Shown here piece by piece: positions 36,943-46,042 of a stretch of 64,000 nucleotides of DNA. How positions within the stretch are numbered: position 1 is the first letter of the stretch; the number at the start of each line of letters is the position of its first letter. The notes beneath the pieces are model-generated. The model made no database searches and had not been told where the DNA came from. It saw only the letters and a program-made list of their open reading frames with translations. The position numbers were made by a program, and so were the translations under genes. Origin of the DNA: Pyrenula massariospora (taxonomy: Eukaryota > Ascomycota > Eurotiomycetes > Pyrenulales > Pyrenulaceae); NCBI GenBank assembly GCA_021030905.1, contig JAGFMI010000015.1:434001-498000 (forward strand), written 5' to 3'.

Positions 36943-38280
36943 ATGGAGGGGCTAGGGGAAGGGAGATTGAGTGAGGAGGAGAGGAGGACGTTAGGGGAGA
37001 AGGCTGTTGAGGCTAAGGAGGGGAGTTACTGTGAGTTTTGTTCTATTGTTCCTTCAATATATGATTTGGATTTTCCTCTCTCCAAGACCTTTTAATTCTG
37101 TCAGATATATTCTCTATCTCTTTATTGTCGTGGAAATATCTCGCGTTGAGAGGCATGTTCCTGACTCTTTGTCTAAGTGGCTGGACAAGAGATTTGTAAT
37201 TCTGAGCTAAATGAGGAGGCTGTATTTGGTCCTGCGTATTTCTAGCCCTTGAATAGGGCTGAACAGGATAAGATCAAAAAGAGCATTGCGATCTTCGCTT
37301 CTCGAATCCCGGAAGACTCGAGATCGGTGCTGAATGTTTACATTCATGTACATATTTTCTTCTATTTGGTTAACCATTGATCTGGTCTGCTTTTACCGCA
37401 GTCAAATATCTTTTCGCATTCATATCGTCCTCTCTGTACTCTCTATATTACACCTTATACTCTTATACTCCTATTCTCAACACGTTCACTCTTCCACACC
37501 CACCCCACTAAGCCCTCCCCACCACTGCAGGCCCCTACTCCCGCTTCCGCGTCGGCGCCGCCATCCTCCTCACATCCTCATCCACGCAAACAGCAACAAC
37601 AACAACCGCCGCATCCCCACCCTCCCCAATAACAACAACATCCAGCCCTCCCCACTCAACCTCCCCATACCAACCCACCCCCTCAACAACCGACTCCTAC
37701 CACACCCCCACCAGCCTCCCATCCCACACCACCACTACCAGCAGTGACGCCGGCGCACCCGCAAAACCCCCCGACGCCGCACAAAACACACGGCGCGAGA
37801 GCTTCTACGTAACCGGCGCCAACGTCGAGAACGCAAGCTACCCCGTCGGGATCTGCGCGGAGCGGTGCGCGCTGGCGGGTGCCATGGTAAGCCTTTTCAT
37901 TTACCCCCCCCCCCCCCCCCCCAAACTTTCGCAAAGTAACTTGTGTAATATGTGTAGGCCCGCCACCCCCGCCCTCTAGTCCGCGCAATCGCCGTCGCGA
38001 CAGACGTCTGGCCGCCCGCGAGCCCGTGCGGCATGTGCCGGTATTTTCATCCCCCATCCTCCTTTCCCCCCCCCTTCTCCCCCCCTTTCCCTTTCCCTTT
38101 GAGGCAAGCTACTGAGAGTGGGGGGGTGGAATGTTTAGGCAATTTATCCGCGAGTTCTGCACGCAGGCGACGCCGATCTACATGTACGGGGCGAAGGGGG
38201 TGGGGGAGTGGCGGGCGCGGACGCTGGGGGAGTTGCTGCCTGATGGGTTTGGGCCGGGGGATTTGCTGGAGCGGGCGTAG
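36943..38280 (+). CDS. Cytidine deaminase with a long low-complexity insertion
   Basis: Four exons: 36943-37030, 37531-37886, 37958-38040 and 38139-38280. The introns are 500, 71 and 98 nt; the coding sum is a multiple of three (222 residues). The first splice gives EAKEGSYCPYSRFRVGAAIL, matching the well-known start of the fold. Zinc-site motifs are NVENASYPVGICAERCALA (Cys-Ala-Glu) and PPASPCGMCRQF (PCxxC). The enzyme deaminates cytidine/deoxycytidine to uridine/deoxyuridine in pyrimidine salvage, in the cytosol. Two oddities: about 74 Ser/Thr/Pro-rich residues sit between VGAAILL and FYVTGANVENA, where ordinary enzymes have about 10-15; and intron 1 is far longer than its neighbours. The start is uncertain: an in-frame ATG at 36715 would add 76 poorly conserved residues. 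No other gene is needed to explain the region. Confidence 0.85.
37904..37922 (+). repeat. C19 homopolymer inside an intron
   Basis: Nineteen C in a row, 17 bp after the donor of the 71-nt second intron of the cytidine deaminase gene. It is length-unstable in principle and close enough to the donor to matter for splicing. Confidence 0.95.
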
Positions 38281-38603
38281 GAAGAGGGGAAAGGTGAGGG
38301 TTGGGGGGGGGGGGCGCTGATTAGGCTAGGTTAGGGTGGCTACTTTGTGGTCGTGTCCTGGAATTTGGAGGTATGATCTGAGGGTTGGGTATCATTTCTG
38401 TCTACCATGAATTACAGAACAGAGCTCGCCAACACCCATCTAGAGGCTGACTAATGATCTGGTTTATCCTGCTGACCTACCCGCTCGCGTCTCATCTGCA
38501 AAGATCAAACCCCCGTTAATGCACACGAGTCATCAGTAGAGCTCGATATGGTAAATGCCAACCCTTCAACACCCGACATCCCAAAGTACCGTAAAATATC
38601 GTG
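38281..38603. other. Convergent spacer (cytidine deaminase / RanGAP)
   Basis: About 320 bp between two gene ends that face each other; holds both 3' UTRs. A G10 run lies near 38304-38314. Nothing else seen. Confidence 0.45.
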
Positions 38604-39875
38604 TTACAACCCCGTCTTCCCCAACTTCTCCGCCAACTCATCCACCTCCTTATCCTCCTCTAGCGGCACCTTCTCATCCTCCGCCTCCTCCGCCTCCCTC
38701 AGCACCCGCTCCCCGTAATCGACCTCTTCCTCCTCCTCCCTCTCCGCCTCCGCCCCATCGTCTTCCTCCTCTTCACTCTCCTCCTCGAGCTCATCCAGTT
38801 CATCGATCCCCCAGTGATCCTCAGGATCCTCGTCCCTGCCGCGCTCCTCCTTCCGCTCGCTAAGCAACTCGGATAAGGCCTCGACGCTCGGGTCGTCCTC
38901 GGAGAACTTATTGCCGTTTAGCTCCACCCTCCGGAGAGCAGGTAGGCCGTCCTTGGTCGCCTGCAGCAGAGCCTTCACCCCTTTCGCATCGATATCATCA
39001 TACTGCAGCCGCAAAACCTCTGTTTTACTATTACTCCCCTTCCCCAGCGCCTCGAACACCTTAATCGCCCCCCTCGCGCCCAGCAAGTCGTCCCCAACGC
39101 CCAGCTCCTTGAGCTCCGTCCAGTTCCCCACCGCACCAGCCAGCGCCGTAGCGCCCATAATCGTAAACGTGTTGTCCTGCATATCCAGCACCTCGAGCCG
39201 CTTGCACCGCGCCAGCCCTTCTTTCAATAAGAGCGACACCCCCTCCTGCCGGATCCCATTCTGCGTCATCTTCACACTCCTCACCCCCCTCGCATGCGCC
39301 GTATACACCCCCGCCCACGCGCCCATACTCCCATTCTCCAGCCGATTCCGCCCGCACACCACGCTCTCCAGCTCCGGCACCTCCCCCCTGCCCTCAGCAC
39401 GCGCCTCCGCCTTGCGCCGCGCGAGCTCCGTCAGCGCTTGCGCAATCGCCGCCCCCGCGATGGGGCCCATGCCGTTGTTGTTCAGCACGAGGTGCTGCAG
39501 CGGGGTGTGGCGCGAGAGGAAGTGCACGAGCGGGTCCTTGGTGTTGAGGCCGAAGGCGTTGTCGCTGAGGTCGATCGTCGCAAGGCGCGGGCAAGATAGC
39601 AGAGCGGTGAGGAGGGAGGAGAGGGCGGGCGGGATCTCTTCGAGGAGGCGGGAGGTGAAGATGTCGTGGAGGTCGGCATTGGTCAGGGAGGTTTGGGCGG
39701 AGAGGAGGGGGGCGAGCGAGGCGCAGAAGGGGGCGCCGAGGGTGTTGCCGGAGAGGTCGATGTGGGTGTATTGGTTGCTGGTTTTTAGGGGGGAGGCGTG
39801 GGTTTCGAGGTCGGTGGCGGTGTCGAGTTTTAGGCCTTTGTTGCGGAGGGAGAATGTGGTCGAGGGGGACGCCAT
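38604..39875 (-). CDS. RNA1: Ran GTPase-activating protein (RanGAP, Rna1)
   Basis: A single exon of 423 residues. Eleven or so leucine-rich repeats fill residues about 30-345 (HIDLSGNTLG, TIDLSDNAFG, HLVLNNNGMG, SVKMTQNGIR, EVLDMQDNTF, RVELNGNKFS). The catalytic loop LHDIFTSRLLEEIP carries Arg76, equivalent to Arg74 of fission-yeast Rna1, and the Asn of NNNGMGP sits where the second catalytic residue is expected. The C-terminal 80 residues are strongly acidic (ELEEESEEEEDDGAEAE), as in fungal homologues, and there is no SUMO-targeting domain as in animals. It stimulates GTP hydrolysis by Ran in the cytosol and so keeps the gradient that drives nuclear transport. Top-strand composition is C-rich left of about 39450 and G-rich to the right. 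It is divergent from COX17 with 329 bp between starts. Confidence 0.93.
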   Translation of the reverse strand: MASPSTTFSLRNKGLKLDTATDLETHASPLKTSNQYTHIDLSGNTLGAPFCASLAPLLSAQTSLTNADLHDIFTSRLLEEIPPALSSLLTALLSCPRLATIDLSDNAFGLNTKDPLVHFLSRHTPLQHLVLNNNGMGPIAGAAIAQALTELARRKAEARAEGRGEVPELESVVCGRNRLENGSMGAWAGVYTAHARGVRSVKMTQNGIRQEGVSLLLKEGLARCKRLEVLDMQDNTFTIMGATALAGAVGNWTELKELGVGDDLLGARGAIKVFEALGKGSNSKTEVLRLQYDDIDAKGVKALLQATKDGLPALRRVELNGNKFSEDDPSVEALSELLSERKEERGRDEDPEDHWGIDELDELEEESEEEEDDGAEAEREEEEEVDYGERVLREAEEAEDEKVPLEEDKEVDELAEKLGKTGL

Positions 39876-40204
39876 GGTGGGGATTTAGGCTGAAGATTAG
39901 AGTCGTGGGAGATGGGTTGATTTGTTCAAAGGAGAAGTGAATTAAGGATGTCGACGACGCCGCAATGCTGTGAATTTCAGTCCGCGCTGTGTAAGTCTAT
40001 GAGTCTATGAATATTGATCTGTAGGCAGACGAGGATTTGTTTACTCCAACTCAAGACAATTTTATGCCGTCAGCCCACAGAACCACACACCAATCGGAGT
40101 TAAACCAGATTATTGCCGCATTAGCTCATAGACAACATTTCTAAGCTCGAATTAAACCACTCTCCGAACTCTTCAACACCTACAAGCTTTTGGGAGCTCT
40201 TAAG
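39876..40204. promoter_or_regulatory. Bidirectional promoter of RNA1 and COX17
   Basis: 329 bp between the start codons of two divergent housekeeping genes; both 5' UTRs and both core promoters must lie here. It is AT-richer than the flanking coding DNA. No specific element was identified. Confidence 0.5.
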
Positions 40205-40561
40205 ATGTCATTACAAGCCGTCTCCTCGACACCCACGAGTAAGCGATTCTTACCCGACGACCTTACCTCTGTTATCAAGAACTAACAAACGCCGTGCAGC
40301 ACAATCCTCACCCGAGAACCTTGCCTCAGATCTCAAGCCCAAGGGCGAGACAGCGGAGAAAGTCAAGGCAGGTTTTGACCCAACCCTTCTATAAAACAGA
40401 AGCTAACTGTACTTCCCCAGCCATGCTGTGTCTGCAAAGATGAGAAATCTCAACGAGACGAATGCATGCTCTTCTCCAATGCCGACAATCCGCAGGAAGA
40501 CTGTAAGAATATGGTGGACAAGTACAGGAGTTGCATGGCGGGGTATGGGTTTAAGATTTAG
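40205..40561 (+). CDS. COX17: Copper chaperone Cox17 (three short exons, second intron probably GC-AG)
   Basis: Exons 40205-40238, 40300-40367 and 40421-40561 encode 80 residues. Intron 1 is GT-AG (61 nt). Intron 2 most simply runs 40368-40420 with an AAG|GCAGGT donor, CTAAC branch and CCCAG acceptor, giving VKPCCVCKDEKSQRDECML. The GT two bases further on shifts the frame to an early stop. An alternative GT donor at 40362 (GTCAAG) would also keep the frame and drop VK. The CPCC-type copper site (KPCCVC) and the twin CX9C helices (CKDEKSQRDEC and CKNMVDKYRSC) are intact, as is the C-terminus MAGYGFKI. Cox17 carries Cu(I) in the mitochondrial intermembrane space to Sco1 and Cox11 for cytochrome c oxidase assembly. 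The N-terminus is short and poorly conserved, as usual. Confidence 0.93.
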
Positions 40562-40795
40562 GCTGGGGGTGGGGGAATAGGGAGGGGTGGCCTTGGTTGT
40601 ACTATACTCTCTGCTCTAGGGAATCGGTTTGAAAGACTGCATCAGCATCACGGGATAGAAAAGCGCTGAATTGGTTCCACTGCGAAAATCCGGTTCGGGT
40701 TATCTCACTGTTCATTGTAATTATACAGTATCAGGTCTCGAGTATGCACATCTAAATATGTATTAAACTCTTCCATGACTATGTACAGGGGTATC

Positions 40796-42577
40796 TCAAT
40801 GATTTTTTTGCTTCGCTTTTCCCTTAGCAACCTGATCGCTCATATAATCTGCCAGAATCCCACTGTGTAGTACCAGCTTCCAAAAACACCATAAATAGCA
40901 AATTCCAAACCCGACTGCGCCTATCAACACATTTGTGACCGGATAAAGATCAGGCTTATTGTCTGGAGGAGGAATAAAAAATTCCAAAGCATGCCAGGCA
41001 ATGCAGGCGAGATAAAACCCGGTATGTAAAATAGCAGTGAACCAGCTCAAGCTTTGCTCTGGCGCCTCTGCGTTCTTAGTGTAGACCGAAGATGATGTAG
41101 GCGGTATACCGATCAGATAGCTCCACAGTAATGTTAGTACAGCATATGGTATGGCAAGACCGTCCCGCTTCAGTAATGGATAGAGAGTCCAAGTGCCCAA
41201 TAAATTCGCCCAGCCGATCCAAGCGCGATACTCTTTGCTGAGACCCATGGGTCCACCAAGCAGAAGAGTCATTGGAAGGAGCGGAAGAAGAACCGATTTT
41301 TCGTGGACTTGAAACGAGAAGAGGAAGAAGCCCCACGCTGAGGTTGCTAAGGCGTATGGGAGCAAAGCCATGCGGGGTACGGCGCCAATAATCATACTCG
41401 GACCAAGGATGGAGCAGAAAGTGAAGTACAGTGATAGTCGTTGAAGAAATGTTGGCGATACAGCATGGAGTTTGTAGAATGTATGGAGGAAGCACCAGAA
41501 GTTGGCCACCTTATCTTCGAAGAGTCCGCGGGCGAATGGAAAGATACGGTGAATTGCTTGGGTGAATTGGAGGACAACAGAGTAAAGATATGACGAGGGA
41601 GAAATTTCCATTGGAAGGGCTCTTATCAACTTCGGCGTAGTCGATTCAATGCTGGGTAGACCGCGATATTTATCGTAAGCAGAGCCAGCAAGGAGAGGTA
41701 GGAAAACTACTCCAAATGAAATCAAAGTGACCATAGCAAGAAGCAGAAGTCGTATTGGACGGAATCGAGGAGTGAGACAGGATCCTAAGAGGTAGGCGAA
41801 CATGGCCGGCGAATAGTACAGTGCCATTTGCTTGAAAGTCAGAGAAGCGACGAAAAACACAGCCGACCATAGAATGTGGCCAGAGAATGTGCTGGCAAGA
41901 CTGGCCACCAAAAAGCCAAGCATGACGCTGTTGTACTGGAAATGGCCGTGGTCGATGAGGAGAGTAGCGGGTTGCATTAAGACAGCGACCAGCGCGATTG
42001 ACATTCCAAAGCCACCAGTACCTTGGCTTTGGCTATATTTCCGCAGGAAGATTATGACTGCAGGGATATAGGTGACATATTCAGAGATGAGGACGGTGGC
42101 TCGCATGTAGACCTTAAGAGACTGGTTCTCAACTCCTCTCGATTTGTCTAAGGCGTACCATGAGGGGTTGATAAAGGATCCCATCTTACCAAGAATCCAG
42201 CTGTGGTACGCCGTCAACGGTGGATAGTCCAAGCCCCAGTACGGAAGATCATAGAAATACCAAGTTGATATCGGTAGATGGGTAGTTATTTCCATCCAGT
42301 GCCGTTGGGCTTCGAAATCACCATGCATCGGCGGCTTCTGGAAACCAGAATATCCCCAGAAGCCCGTCGTCCACCTGAAGAGACCCACCGCCATGAGTAT
42401 CAAGGGGAGTGTAATCCATTGTGACCCTATGCCACGTGTTGGCCAAAGGAAGGCCACGAGCGAAAACGCTGGCTTGGGAACCTTGGAGGAGTTGAAGATG
42501 ACAAGGTCTGATCTTGCTTTTGATGGAGATCCCTGCCTCCGTCTCTTTCGCGATCGGTGATTTGAACTTGAAGACAT
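40796..42577 (-). CDS. ALG6: Alg6, dolichyl-P-glucose:Man9GlcNAc2-PP-dolichol alpha-1,3-glucosyltransferase
   Basis: A single exon of 593 residues. After a basic cytosolic N-terminus and a first membrane span, the lumenal loop carries the GT57 signature: HGDFEAQRHWMEITTHLP followed by PYWGLDYPPLTAYHSW; the acidic residue in GDFEAQRHW is the presumed catalytic base. IDHGHFQYNSVMLGF and FVASLTFKQMALYYSPAMF are further conserved segments. About eleven or twelve hydrophobic spans follow. The chain ends in KQKNH, a KxKxx dilysine signal for retrieval to the ER. The enzyme adds the first glucose to the lipid-linked oligosaccharide used for protein N-glycosylation. Its paralogue Alg8 is the main alternative, but the text is closer to Alg6. 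The gene is convergent with COX17 (234 bp between stops) and divergent from the nucleolin gene. Confidence 0.92.
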   Translation of the reverse strand: MSSSSNHRSRKRRRQGSPSKARSDLVIFNSSKVPKPAFSLVAFLWPTRGIGSQWITLPLILMAVGLFRWTTGFWGYSGFQKPPMHGDFEAQRHWMEITTHLPISTWYFYDLPYWGLDYPPLTAYHSWILGKMGSFINPSWYALDKSRGVENQSLKVYMRATVLISEYVTYIPAVIIFLRKYSQSQGTGGFGMSIALVAVLMQPATLLIDHGHFQYNSVMLGFLVASLASTFSGHILWSAVFFVASLTFKQMALYYSPAMFAYLLGSCLTPRFRPIRLLLLAMVTLISFGVVFLPLLAGSAYDKYRGLPSIESTTPKLIRALPMEISPSSYLYSVVLQFTQAIHRIFPFARGLFEDKVANFWCFLHTFYKLHAVSPTFLQRLSLYFTFCSILGPSMIIGAVPRMALLPYALATSAWGFFLFSFQVHEKSVLLPLLPMTLLLGGPMGLSKEYRAWIGWANLLGTWTLYPLLKRDGLAIPYAVLTLLWSYLIGIPPTSSSVYTKNAEAPEQSLSWFTAILHTGFYLACIAWHALEFFIPPPDNKPDLYPVTNVLIGAVGFGICYLWCFWKLVLHSGILADYMSDQVAKGKAKQKNH

Positions 42578-43070
42578 TGCTGCATCAAAGAAGATGTGCC
42601 TGCTCCACTAGTAGCAATTGGCACACCAGTTGAGATTCTCTTACTAGAGCTAATGACTCTCTTCCACGCGGGAGCGGTAGTACTCTGGCCGCGACTCTCA
42701 GGTCATCATCTTCTGCTCAGTTTGAACATCATTGCAAAGCTATACAGCCTCAAAGATATATGCTAGTAATTGACAATTCAGTACAGTATGTCACTGTTCG
42801 TCTTTTGAATGCCTTGTACGATTAGATAGATAGAACTTGAGCTCCGGATTTCGAGCTTCTGGAGCTTTGGGCGAGCTAGCCTGAAAGAAGCCTAGCGTCA
42901 CGCACCAAAAAATCTCGAATCCTGACCGCATAATCCGCTTCCCCGCCATTCATTTTCCCTTTCGCTTCTACAGCTTCGAAAATCTTTTTCTCTTATAGCA
43001 TATTTCTACAACATCTCTACCATATTGGATCACGAGGGTTTGGCAAGTTACATACTTACCAGAGACTGAC

Positions 43071-43357
43071 TGAGGGTTCATCACTTGAGGGCTAAGGCTT
43101 TACTGCCGTCTTATCTGTGGGCTTCTTTGAGGGGTTCCATAGACAAGCTGTGGGTAATTGGCTTGTCTGTCATCTGAGGGCTTCCAAGTTGCTTTCTGAG
43201 GGCTCTGCGTATACTGAGGGCTGTCAGATCATATTTGATCTGTTTGCAATAGATCGCGAGAAAATTGCGATCCAGACCGCCAAGAGCACGTGGGCAAACA
43301 CAGCTGGGGTGTTTGAAATTTTCGCCGCACAAACATTTATATTCACTACTGAGGGCT
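43071..43357 (+). promoter_or_regulatory. Reiterated TGAGGGCT octamer in the ALG6/nucleolin divergent promoter
   Basis: Exact TGAGGGCT occurs at 43086, 43175, 43197, 43215 and 43350, all on the top strand. Single-mismatch forms are at 43071 (TGAGGGTT), 43116 (TGTGGGCT) and 43128 (TGAGGGGT). Several copies are preceded by CT or ACT. The cluster ends about 160 bp before the nucleolin ATG at 43516. Spacing is irregular, so this is not a tandem repeat; a transcription-factor binding array is the natural reading. I do not know the factor. Confidence 0.65.
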
Positions 43358-43515
43358 ACTTGATTTTGCCGATCTTCGAGTGTCAGTACTAGTACGTGTC
43401 ACCTACATCTCACATACACCACCAACCACCTGTATTTTCATGTGCTCCCAGCGCCGTCTTCTTTTCTCTGCTTCTAAGGCAACTACTAATGGATCTTATT
43501 TTTAGATTATTAAAT

Positions 43516-45230
43516 ATGTCGAAAACTAAGTCCAAGAGCTCAAAGGCCGAATCCACCAGGATTGAGCCTAATGTCATTCCCAAAACAAAAAATACGGGGG
43601 TCACGAAACCGTCTCAAGCACCAAAGGCCAAGAGCAAGGAAATAGCCAAAGGAGTTGCAGAAAAGTTGAAGAACAAGAAGGCGAAAATTCCTTCTCCGGA
43701 ACCTAGCGACTCTGAGAGTGACGAAGATGTGAAAGAGGACAGTGAAGCTGAGAGCGCTTCCTCACCCAGCTCTGCTAGCTCTGAGGACGATCAGAGCGAG
43801 AGTGACATCGAAAGGCATGCTGCCCTACCAAAAGCTGCCAGAGCCAATGGAGCTCTCGAAGCTTCCGATTCTGATGATTCTGATGAGAGCGCTGACAGCT
43901 CTGATAGCTCTGCCAGCTCCGATGATGAGAATGACAGTGAAGTTGAAGCTCAATCTTCTCTACCAAAAGCTACTCCAGCTGTGGCTATGAAAGCCAATGG
44001 AGCTCCGAAACGTGCAGATTCTGATGCTAGCGCTGACAGTTCTGACAGCGACTCAGAGAGCGGCTCTGACGCAGCGAAACCGGTACATGGTGCCGTAGAT
44101 TCTTCCGACGAAGATGAAGATGAAGAGGAGACTGAGACTTCGAAACCTGCCCGGCAGACCAACGCCGCAGAGCTGTCCAAGAAACCCGCTGTCTCAGCCC
44201 AGTCTTTAGATAACGGTTCGGATGACGACTCTGGCGATAGCAGCGAGGCATCTTCTAGCGATGAAGACGAAGACAGCGAAGAGGATGTGGCTACTAAACC
44301 GGCCCCCAAACGCAAAGCTGAAGAGGAATCGCCATTCGCTGCAAAGAAGGCGAAGGCTGATCGCGAGAACCAAAGTGACAACGCTACTGCCAGTAAAAAT
44401 CTCTTCGTTGGTCAACTGGCTTGGGCTGTCACGGATGAGACACTCACCGAATATTTTCAGGAATTCGGCGAGCTGACTCGTGCAAGTGTCATAACAGATA
44501 AGGCAAATGGACGATCAAAGGGGTATGTCATGATGAATGAATCTCTTACCTGCTAAATGCTAATTCACACAGGTTTGGCTATGTTGAGTTTGCTAATGCC
44601 AAGGACGCTAGTAAAGCGCAAGCTGCGATGCACGGGGCGGAGATCGAGGGCCGGAGTATCAGAGTTGATTTCTCGCAGCCTCGCCAAGAGAAAGGTTCCT
44701 ACCAAGAGAGGGCACAAAGCCGCGCTAAGTCTTTTGGAGACCAGCAAAGTCCACCCTCCGATACCTTGTTCGTCGGCAATGTCGCATTTGATGCTGATCA
44801 GGGTACACTTACCGAGGTCTTCAATGACTACGGGTCCATCTTAGGTGTTAGGCTTCCCACCGACCGAGATACTGGGGCTCCTAAAGGTTTTGCATATGTG
44901 ACCTTTGCCTCTGTCGACGAAGCGAAGGCGGCTTTGGAAGGGGCACAGGGGGCTTACGTTGGTGGACGATCGCTCCGTCTTGACTTCAGCACACCGCGTC
45001 AAAATGGCGACTCTTCTGCTCGCGGTGGGTTTGGTGGCCGCGGAGGTGGTCGCGGAGGTTTTGGTGGGCGTGGTGGAGGCGGGCGCGGCGGCTTCGGTGA
45101 CCGTGGTGGACGTGGTGGCTTCGGTGACCGCGGCGGACGTGGAGGTCGAGGCGGCGCTCGTGGTGGGAGAGGTGGATCTACCAATCGGGGCGGCCTCAGT
45201 GATTTTGCTGGCAAGAAGACAACGTTTTAG
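43516..45230 (+). CDS. Nucleolin-like nucleolar RNA-binding protein (Nsr1/Gar2 type)
   Basis: Exons 43516-44522 and 44573-45230, with a 50-nt intron (GTATGT..CACAG) rebuilding SKGFGYVEF; 554 residues. The start at 43516 gives MSKTKSKSSK; the frame is open further upstream but that text is not conserved. Layout: Lys-rich N-terminus, acidic Ser tracts (about 60-265; SDSESDEDVKEDSEAE, SSDEDEDEEETE) suited to casein kinase 2, then RRM1 (LFVGQL at about 296; GFGYVEF) and RRM2 (LFVGNV at about 400; GFAYVTF). A GAR domain of GGRGG/GGFGDRGG units runs from about 481 to 535 and the end is KKTTF. Nsr1/Gar2/nucleolin helps process 35S pre-rRNA and assemble the 40S subunit. The GAR domain is normally methylated on arginine. 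Control is probably through the octamer array upstream. Confidence 0.92.
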
Positions 45231-46042
45231 GTTCTGCATGTTGCTGCTAAATGGATGTCGGGGAAATGTCACATACTGGGTTGACGATGTGCTCGATATT
45301 GGGGTCTCCGTCTTGGACGCCAGATAGAATTAGTGGTTTTATGCCGTAAGCATAAAGAATTGTCACATTAAAAGCTAATGTAGAGTTTTTTGAACACGAT
45401 TTACGTTGATGAATCAGAACAGTGTGCCAAAGTCATCAGCACCCTCCGTACCTTAACTCTATGTCTTGGCGGCGTCTTTGTCTCGCAGCCTGGCATCCGG
45501 AATCGGAGCGGCGCACGTGCACGCGGGCCACGATCATGCGGGCCTGGACCCTGGTTGCTGACGCTTCCATCCCCAGCCCACTCCCTCTTCTGAGCTCCTC
45601 ATTATCCACTTGAACAGTATCTGTCGTTCTGAATTGGTCGTCTCTTGGGTATTCGGCCCCATCCTGGTCCGGCCAACTGGCTTGATTCCCATGGCGATAG
45701 GGTATGCTGTCAAATAGCCCCACGCGCAGCCATCATCGCCCTTGGCACGGCCGCAACAGCCCAACGTGGGGGAGAGCGGTGAACAGACGCCGACTCTATC
45801 ACGGAGGAACTTGTTCTTCTTGAAGACACAAGAGAGCTCCTTCTGTCCTATGCTGCATTTTTTGATTGTTGAAACAATTTACGACGTGCCGTCCCCGCCA
45901 AGGTGACCTTGACCTCACCCATTCGCTGGAGAATTGCTCGATTTACCCCGGATCCTACGACTCAGCCTGTGTCTGATGCTTTTTCAACCCTGAATGACCG
46001 ATCAAACAGTCCCTTAGGAGGTGCAGACTCTCCTTCTTCGAC
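45231..46042. other. Spacer, no supported gene
   Basis: 800 bp between two plus-strand genes; the left part holds the nucleolin 3' UTR. Short frames at 45390-45764 have no family features. Confidence 0.4.

Noticed and set aside
38911-39888. 325-residue plus-strand frame opposite RanGAP
   Set aside because: It is the mirror of a GC-rich coding exon; the RanGAP frame has clear leucine-rich repeats and the catalytic loop, while this text has no family features.
8938-40561. A copper gene cluster (Cu-ATPase, AA9 copper enzyme, Cox17)
   Set aside because: The three genes are spread over 31 kb among unrelated genes, on both strands and with separate promoters; they act in different places in the cell. 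Coincidence is more likely.
44905-45327. 140-residue plus-strand frame over the nucleolin GAR region
   Set aside because: It is the +1 frame of the Gly/Arg repeats (Val/Ala-rich by codon shift), not a separate gene.
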